Assembly: GCA_016617785.1 (NCBI GenBank) | Contig: JADILM010000004.1 | Span: forward strand, 496,001-560,000 | Source: Sporobolomyces roseus | Lineage: Eukaryota > Basidiomycota > Microbotryomycetes > Sporidiobolales > Sporidiobolaceae | Direction of reading: 5' to 3' | Length of the DNA stretch: 64,000 bases | In this document: positions 57,554-64,000 of the stretch, in pieces | How positions within the stretch are numbered: position 1 is the first letter of the stretch | Layout: the number at the start of each line of letters is the position of its first letter | Made by a program: the position numbers and the translations under genes | The notes under the pieces: model-generated | The model's database searches: none | What the model was told of the DNA's origin: nothing | What the model saw: only the letters and a program-made list of their open reading frames with translations

Positions 57554-58977
57554 ATGGACAAACTACCGACTGAGCTGCTCATAAATATCACAGGTAAGGC
57601 CCTAGCTATCCTAGTCTTCGATAGCGGTTCGCAGTACTCAGATTTGATCTCTTCTTCAGATCATATTCCGAATGAGTACGGTTTTCAGGCAGAAGAACGT
57701 CAAGCTACTCTCGCAATACTCGTCCGAACTTGCAAGCGATTCTGTAGCGCCCTCAATCCGATCCTCTACGAATCGCCCCTTCTTCGCTCGTCAAAACAAG
57801 CGAAGAAGTATCTACGAACTTTTACAGGCTGGATTACACCGTTCTCAATCGCAAGAGGACTTCGTATGAGCTATATCAGACCTCGCACAGTAGCATTCTT
57901 TTCTTTAGTCTTTTCCCACAGACGATTGCTGAGATTCTTTCGATTGAACAGCTCTCTTTCGATTTTCCCGATTACTTCACCCACCGTCTCGCAGACCTAC
58001 GCCTATTCAATGACTACGGCAACTTCTCTCACGTCACCTCGCTTCACTTCACAGGATGCTGGGACCATTCTCACGTCATTCCTCACCTGCTCGCACCCTT
58101 TTCTCCCCTACGTTCCCAGCTTCGATCGCTCACCCTCAACACGGCTATCTATCCACGACCCCACAGTCGATTTCCACGTCCCATGTACAGCGACAATCTC
58201 GCACTATCATTCATCCTCGAGGCCGCCCTTTACCTCGATTCTTCGGAATCCTTCACAAGCTGTCCCGTCTTACCCGCCTCGATCGTTCTTCCATACAGGG
58301 AGCGCTACCTCTCACTCTGGGAGAGAGACATCACTGAGTTCGATCCTTCAAACGACCGATTCTTGGGACCGATCAATGCCGAAGAACTCGCGTTGTGCCA
58401 TCTCGACTTCGATCACTTCGTCTCCCGCTACATTTATGAGAACTTCATTTATCCCGACCCGGTCATACTCGACAGGTTGCGAGAGCCATGGGCGACATCC
58501 TCTCCATTCTTCAATTTGACCTCGCTCACGACCTTCATCGGTAGCGCTAGCCACCTTCTCCTCTTGCTCGAGCCCAACTGCATCTCATCGGTCACCGAGT
58601 TGACGGTATATGGGAAGAGAGTCGATGTGATGGATACTCACATTACGCTACTTCGTTTCGCCATCACGAGGTTCGACAAACTCCACTTCATCTCCTCCTT
58701 GATTGATCCTAATGTCCCTCTTTCATTCATTGACAGCGAGAACGACGATAGATCGCACGGCATATGTCAAGCACCCTTCTTCCTTCGATACACCAGACCT
58801 CACATTCCCGACACACTCGCTTTCCTTTTCGACGGTCGCCAACTCAAGGACTCAAACAGAGAGCGCATCTGGCCGCCTCTTTCGCAGGCAGAATTCGGAG
58901 CCTGGGGTAGTAGTCGAACGGGACCACGATTGAACGTACTGGACTTGTCGGAGCTATCGATGTCGATTTATACCTGA
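57554..58977 (+). CDS. F-box-like protein, paralogue 2
   Basis: Starts MDKLPTELLINITDHIPNEY (ATG 57554); its first intron sits at the same place and phase as in paralogue 1. Shared segments: ATLAILVRTCKRFCSALNPI, LYESPLLRSSKQAKKYLRTF, TGWITPFSIARGLRMSYIRP. Then the coding frame reads LRLFNDYGNFSHVTSLHFTG and SQLRSLTLNTAIYPRPHSRF, DNLALSFILEAALYLDSSES, and ERDITEFDPSNDRFLGPINA. The C-terminal half has NLTSLTTFIGSASHLLLLLE and SSVTELTVYGKRVDVMDTHI, ending GPRLNVLDLSELSMSIYT at 58977. Similarity runs the whole length, so this is an ancient-to-moderate tandem duplicate rather than a recent one. Function is inferred only as possible SCF adaptor. Confidence 0.72.
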
Positions 58978-59325
58978 GACGAATGGGAGACAAACGTCGG
59001 ATGGAGATCGTTACTGAGTATGTGAAGAAGTTTGTGGAATGTCGTTTTTACCAAATCAGCGTATTCGTTAGAGAGCGTTCGAGGAATACAAGAACGCTCG
59101 TTGGGATTCTTTCGCAAAAGTTGCGAAAATTGACTTTCCACTTCTTCGCGCTCTTCCACCTTCGCGCTTCGCTGATGTTCTCAATCGGCGACTCTGGGAA
59201 CAATCGTCGTAGTCGAATCTTCTCCCTCGCTAGAAAATATGGCTGAACATTTTCCTCTTCCCTCGCTCTTATCTCTCCACTATTCACTCAACCCTACAAC
59301 CCAAATCTCCAGCTATATAGAGATC
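58978..59325 (+). other. Intergenic upstream of UreG gene
   Basis: Between F-box-like paralogue 2 and the UreG ATG at 59326. Contains CT-rich sequence near 59240-59280. Short open frames have no supporting signals. Confidence 0.4.
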
Positions 59326-60931
59326 ATGCCTACCGCTCAATTCATTCCAGCCCCTTCACTCTCCTCAGGAGCCGCGACTTCTCCCCACTCTCACGATCAT
59401 TCCTCCTCTTCATCTCACGAACACTCTCACGATCACGGCGCACAAGAACATGGTCATACTCATGAAGTAATGGAACACCCAGGTACATAGCGCTCTTGCT
59501 GGACTCGATACAAGTAGAGGGATAGCTGATAAGAGTTTCTTGTTGAGTCTTCTAGGTAAATTCGCAGAGAGGGATCTACCGAATTACACGGGGAGGAATT
59601 GGAAGGAACGTGGATTCACTATTGGCATTGGAGGGTGAGCTCTCACTTGCTTCCCTTATCTCGCTCAACTCGCTGATCTCGTTTCTCGCACGAGATAGAC
59701 CCGTTGGATCCGGAAAGACTGCTTTGACTCTTGCTTTATGTCGGTACTTCCGTGATACTCACAATATCGGTACGCTTCCCTTCCTTCCTGGTTTGCAAAG
59801 GAAGAACGAGAGAACTCATTTCGTTTTTCCGGAGGGAATCAGCTGTGGTAACAAACGATATCTTTACGAAAGAAGATCAAGAGTTCTTGATTCGTAATGA
59901 AGCTCTGTCTGATCCAGGAAGGATTCGTGCGATTGAGACTGGTAAGTAAGAAGGGGAATCTCTTTTTCCGCTTTCTCCGTTTTCGGGTTGCAAGTTCGCT
60001 TATAACAACCTTGTGTCATTATAGGCGGCTGTCCTCATGCTGCTATTCGGTGCGTAACGATGGAGAACCCGAGCTGAGATCAAGGACGCTAGACTCATGC
60101 TTCGAGCTTGTCCATCTCCGCAGGGAAGACATCAGTGCGAACATGGGAGCTCTCGAAGACTTGCAAGCGGCATATGGATGTGATCTACTGGTGAGCTTCG
60201 ACGATTGTCATTAGCGCTTGGCCCACCAGGAACTAACGATAAATCTTGAGTCCACAGTTCGTTGAGTCTGGAGGAGATAACCTTGCTGGTGAGTGAAGAT
60301 TCGAACATGCTTGGGATCGACGAGACCCAAGCTAAAGCCAGTGCGATTGACCCCTCACAGCCAACTATTCTCGCGAATTGGCCGATTACGTGAGTTTCGC
60401 TGCCTTTTAACATGCGACGAGTTGATTCGAGCTGACTTCGCTTTCTCTCTGTGCCTCAACGCATCCAGATCATCTATGTTGTGAGCTTCTCTCCCTGCTC
60501 ACTTTCCAATACGCACAGAACTGAGCGCTCGCGAGAACTCACAGATCGATGTTTCGGGAGGTGACAAAATCCCTCGAAAAGGAGGCCCCGGAATCTCCCA
60601 AGTAGGTTTATTCTCTCTCTCATTTCCTTCTCGCTCTGACCTCTCACTGACACTTCCTGCCTCGTACAGTCTGATCTTCTCGTAGTAAACAAAGTCCGTC
60701 TCTCCCCCTCCTCACTTCCCTTCTGTCCTTCGCTAACCCGCCGTTCTGGACGTGCAGATCGATATTGCTCAATATGTAGGAGCTTCCTTGGAAGTCATGA
60801 AGCGCGACGCAGACAAGATGCGAGATCACGGACCAACCCTTTTCACGAGTGTCAAGAGGGGTGAAGGAGTTGAGGGAGTCGCTGAATTGATCAAGGGTGC
60901 TTGGAAGAACGCGACGGGGAACAGTAAGTAG
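59326..60931 (+). CDS. Urease accessory GTPase UreG
   Basis: Starts [20 protein letters not shown] (ATG 59326) with a His-rich leader ([25 protein letters not shown]) that probably stores or binds nickel. The SIMIBI GTPase core follows: [20 protein letters not shown] (P-loop GPVGSGKT), [40 protein letters not shown] (the CPH nickel site), [64 protein letters not shown]. Two tiny exons are needed to complete these motifs: 60469-60480 (IIYV) and 60670-60693 (SDLLVVNK). The chosen end is ATGNSK at 60931; splicing at the gtaagt there would instead add about 19 residues ending near 61066. UreG hydrolyses GTP to deliver Ni to apo-urease with UreD and UreF; the urease genes themselves are not in the window. 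Confidence 0.94.
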
Positions 60932-61135
60932 ACGGATCCGGGATTGAGGTATACTATGTAGCTAGAAATCAGCATAGAAAGCGATGCCTGAAAATCTCGT
61001 TCGCAGCTTGTCGTGTCTTGACTTGCGAGACAGCTTTGACAGATCTCACAGAATGGACAGCTTGAGACTATTATTCGGACGCTCGTCTGAGCTTCAAGAT
61101 TGACAACGACATGGGTTTTCTCCTCTGATTTTACT

Positions 61136-62589
61136 TTAGTCACATAATTTCAAGACCAACTTTCTCAAATCCAACCGCTCCAATCTAGGACCCATGTATT
61201 CTCCAAAGCCTGCAAGAGTAGACCCGACAAGAGGGGGCCAATGATTGTACCCTCTCAATCGAGTCCGACTATACATGTCCAAAAAATCATTCTCGAGCGC
61301 GAGTCGAATTGAACGAGTTCTATACATTCGAAGTGGTCCTTTACATCTTTGATATCTTGAAATACACTTTGATCGGTCGCCGACAGAGTGGTCTGGCCTA
61401 GTAATGCCAGATGGATTTGAGCTGACATACGAAGGAATTGTCGATATGTGTGAGAGAGAAAGAGAGACGAACCAACTGATTGAACGCCGAAGTAACATGA
61501 TCTCGTAATTCGTGATCGGAATAGTGGTGTCCTTCGAGCCACCGGCGAGAACGAGCTTCTTGAGATTCGACAATGTCGGTCCGGAGAAGAGAAGTACGAG
61601 ATTGAAATTTGTTCCGATCGCGATTTCGAACGAAGTCAAAGAGGAGAATGTCGACGAGGTCGAGATGACCGGACAGATGTACGAAGGATTGCGGGGGTGC
61701 TCCGGTAGGTCACAGAGGGGATAGTCGAAGATGGAGCAGAATACGTCGAAATCCGTGTGAGAACGTTCGATGAGCGATGGTGGTGCTGGTTCGGACGGTT
61801 CATCTGCTGCAGCAGCGTAGAAATCGGGTTCTCGTTCGGTCGGCCAGAGCCACGTGTGACTGTTTGGGATCACTCGATTGGAAGGGAGGATGTGACAGTC
61901 CGTGAAGCACTCGAAGTCGGCATAGATGCAAGGTTCGAGCAGGAACGAGAGAGTTACTTCGTCGATCTTTTGTGGTAGCTTGGAGGAGGTAAGGCGGAAG
62001 TCGACAAGTTGCTGGCGTAAGGGAGAATGAGGTGCGAGGAGGTGAGGAATGAAGTGTTCCGTGTCGAGGTAGTTGTGGAAATGGAGTGATGCTAGGTTAT
62101 CAAAGTAACCCAATTTGAGAAAGAACTTGAGGCTCGGGACTTGGCATGGTTTCCCTCCTCCAGGCGAAGAATAATCGAAGGAGATCTAACGAAAAACACT
62201 CTCATCGTTAGTCATCGCCTGGCTCTTACTCGAAACACAGAGCTAAGCTCACACTCGTAGGTTTGACGATTTCCCTCTTCTCCCGCTTCGATCTCGACCA
62301 AGGGTTGATCCATCCCAAATTCGTTGTCAAATACCTCGCAATCCGCTTCGCATCCTTCAAGACGGGTCGATCATATAGAGCACCAGTCCCAAGTAGACAT
62401 AATCGTCTGTTTGTCAATACGAGCGAGGCGAGATCGTTCTGACGTGTGGGAGAGTCGGGGGAAGAGATTAAATCTGTAAAATGGGAGAAGGGGAATCAGC
62501 GAGATTGGCAGGGGAGAAGATCGGATGGAGAGGAGCTTACCGAGGATACGATCAAGAAGTTCATTAGGTAGTTGATCTAGTCTAGCCAT
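61136..62589 (-). CDS. F-box-like protein, paralogue 3 (inverted)
   Basis: Starts MARLDQLPNELLDRILG (ATG 62589). After an intron comes NRRLCLLGTGALYDRPVLKD and AKRIARYLTTNLGWINPWSR, the counterpart of the KYLRTFTGWITPFSR block of the other two copies. Then MGYFDNLASLHFHNYLDTEH, HLLAPHSPLRQQLVDFRLTS, EVTLSFLLEPCIYADFECFT, and DFDVFCSIFDYPLCDLPEHP. The C-terminal half has SLTSFEIAIGTNFNLVLLFS and LSNLKKLVLAGGSKDTTIPI, and it ends GPRLERLDLRKLVLKLCD at 61136, matching the GPRLExLDLR ending of paralogues 1 and 2. It is more diverged than the tandem pair. It is convergent with UreG, their ends being about 200 bp apart. Function unknown beyond a probable F-box role. Confidence 0.7.
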
Positions 62590-62827
62590 GTTGAGGGAGA
62601 GTTGAGGGAGGTGGAAACAGAGATTGGGAAGGAAACGCGTTCTAGTCGAGCTGTCTCTTCGGTGAAGCGATTGTTGAAGTTACTAAGAAGGTAGAGTGAT
62701 CGCTATTGTATAGTTTGCGCGCTGTCTTGAAAGTGGAACACGTTGTGAAGAGTCTAAGCAAGACAAGTTTGCCTCGCAGCGTGCCTTCCCTCTCTCCTCC
62801 ACTTTACCTCTCACTTCCCAGTAAACC

Positions 62828-64000
62828 ATGCCCGACAAGATTGCCCTACAAGATTTATCAGCAGAAGAGGAAGCCGATCGCTTGTTAGCAGAGGAAGAAG
62901 CAAGAACTGGACCGACTTCAACTTTCACTCCAAAATCAGACGATACAGAATTCAGGGAAGGGCTGAGAGAGTTGGAAGAGGAGGATGGATTACCTAGTCC
63001 AGTCAGTGCAGGAGGGGGTCATTCAACTACTGCTGTGAGTCGACTGAAAACCGTTACATCGCAGTCGCCAGTTCTTGCCTCGACAGCACCTCCTACTCGA
63101 CTGGGACAGTGCTTGTCGACTTGTCATACTTCTTGAAGAGCTCTCGAAGGGTGATCAAGCGTGTTCAAGAGGAAGGGGGAGGCTGAGTAATTGGAACGTT
63201 CGCTGATATTCTCGAATTGATAGGTCAGGAGAATGCATCCTGCACCTATCATAGCTATCTGGATCTTCCTCTCTTCATCCGTCATCTTGTTCAATGCCGT
63301 GAGTTCTTCCTTTTCCCTTCTCTCTGCTCAAACCCCGACATAGATTGACCCTTCGTTCTCCCTTCCCTCGTACAGTGGATTCTGTGAGTCGAGATTCAGT
63401 TTCAGCGACGATCACATCAGTCTCTGAAGAATGAACCTCCCTTCACAGCGGAAAAGATGAAGGGGATCTCAACTTCCCTTACCCCAGTTCGTCTTCTTTT
63501 CTGAATCCCACACTTCTTCCTACTGACTGACTTCTTCTTAACGAGTAGTCACTCTCACAACGTTTCATCTCGTCTACGCAACGATCGCGACTCGCTTAAT
63601 GCGTCGTTTCACCCCCTTACTAGACGGACTCGATAACGTAGACATTACATGGCAGAGATGGTATTCAAACGTAAGAGTGGCCTCTTCCTTCCCTTACTCT
63701 CTTTCGCAAGCAATCAAGCTGATTCAAAAGAGAGAAGGAGAGGAGTAGATTGTACCCATCGGAGCTTTATTCTCTGGTTCACTAATTTTCAATAATCTAG
63801 CTTATACGACTCTCTCAGTCCCTTTCATTCAAATGTACCTCTCTCGCTCTCCCTCCCTCTGTCCCTCCTCTCTCTCTCTCTCTCTCTCTACTAATCCTCT
63901 CGACGTGAGAAAACAGGTTGAAAGCGTTCACTTCAGTCGCAGTGATGGGTTTGTCAGTCTTGATGGGTCTCGAACAATTCTCGAGAAGAACGGCAATCAC
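62828..64000 (+). CDS. Triose-phosphate/nucleotide-sugar transporter family protein (5' part)
   Basis: Starts MPDKIALQDLSAEEEADRLL (ATG 62828), a hydrophilic acidic leader of about 75 residues. The membrane part begins RRMHPAPIIAIWIFLSSSVI and LFNAWIL, then, through short exons, KDEGDLNFPYP, VTLTTFHLVYATIATRLMRR, GLDNVDITWQRWYSN, IVPIGALFSGSLIFNNLAYT, SVPFIQMLKAFTSVAVMGLS. The pattern of one helix with W..S..iLfNk, FPxxLTxxH, NxAYxxxSVxFxQMLKA is that of the TPT/DUF250 branch of the drug/metabolite transporter superfamily. The gene runs off the right edge, so the remaining helices are missing. An intron with a (CT)11 run sits at 63868-63889. The substrate is not predictable from this part; a Golgi/ER location is likely. 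Confidence 0.85.
63868..63889 (+). repeat. (CT)11 dinucleotide repeat
   Basis: A perfect CT run of about 22 bases inside an intron of the transporter gene, upstream of a gaaaacag acceptor. It fits an expanded polypyrimidine region. Confidence 0.85.

Noticed and set aside
1..64000. CRISPR arrays, insertion sequences, retroelements, bacterial-type operons
   Set aside because: No regularly spaced repeats, no transposase or reverse-transcriptase motifs, no terminal repeats found by eye; gene structure is fungal nuclear throughout.

Overview
The window is nuclear DNA of a fungus, most likely a basidiomycete and perhaps a Pucciniomycotina yeast. Nearly every gene is cut by many short introns (about 50-130 nt) with GT(A/G)AG(T) starts, CTGAC/CTGAT-like branch sites and CAG/TAG ends. 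A DUF6534-type membrane protein, a group otherwise typical of basidiomycetes, supports this. Urease maturation, Rad4/Dpb11 and a histidine acid phosphatase are general fungal content. I see no virus, plasmid, CRISPR array or complete transposon. The phylum call is an inference from gene structure and families.

Layout. 0-5 kb: an unrecognised gene (+), an NmrA-like Rossmann protein (-), an elongator tRNA-Met-like gene with an odd 5' half (-), and a PI31/Fub1 proteasome regulator (-). 5-12.4 kb: FACT subunit Pob3 (+) and tubulin cofactor D (+). 12.7-16.6 kb: an F-box protein (-) and an unrecognised gene (-). 17.2-19 kb: the DUF6534 membrane protein (+). 19.2-24.6 kb: a KH-domain RNA-binding protein with an Arg/Ser-rich tail (-) and an MFS transporter (-). 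24.8-26.7 kb: two tiny uncertain genes and mitoribosomal protein uL29m (-). 27-35.6 kb: leukotriene-A4-hydrolase-type aminopeptidase (+), an unrecognised gene (+), and BRCT protein Rad4/Dpb11/TopBP1 (+). 35.8-40.6 kb: Cus2/HTATSF1 splicing factor (-) divergent from alpha-actinin (+). 41.1-44.2 kb: a divergent pair of unrecognised genes and an unresolved stretch. 44.2-49.3 kb: a Rad5/Rad16-like SNF2-RING ATPase (+). 50-52 kb: an HSF-type transcription factor (-). 52.8-55.6 kb: a membrane-anchored histidine acid phosphatase (-). 55.7-62.6 kb: three F-box-like paralogues, two tandem (+) and one inverted (-), bracketing the urease accessory GTPase UreG (+). 62.8 kb to the edge: the start of a triose-phosphate/nucleotide-sugar transporter (+).

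There are no operons; neighbours are mostly unrelated housekeeping genes, often divergent with intergenic gaps of only 60-130 bp. The most notable observations are in-frame microexons of 9, 12, 18 and 24 nt in conserved proteins, the tRNA-Met-like gene that needs a second interruption to fold, the local F-box-like expansion around UreG, and a divergent pair of coding-like genes I cannot assign. Exon structures were read by eye, so gene ends are firmer than internal boundaries.
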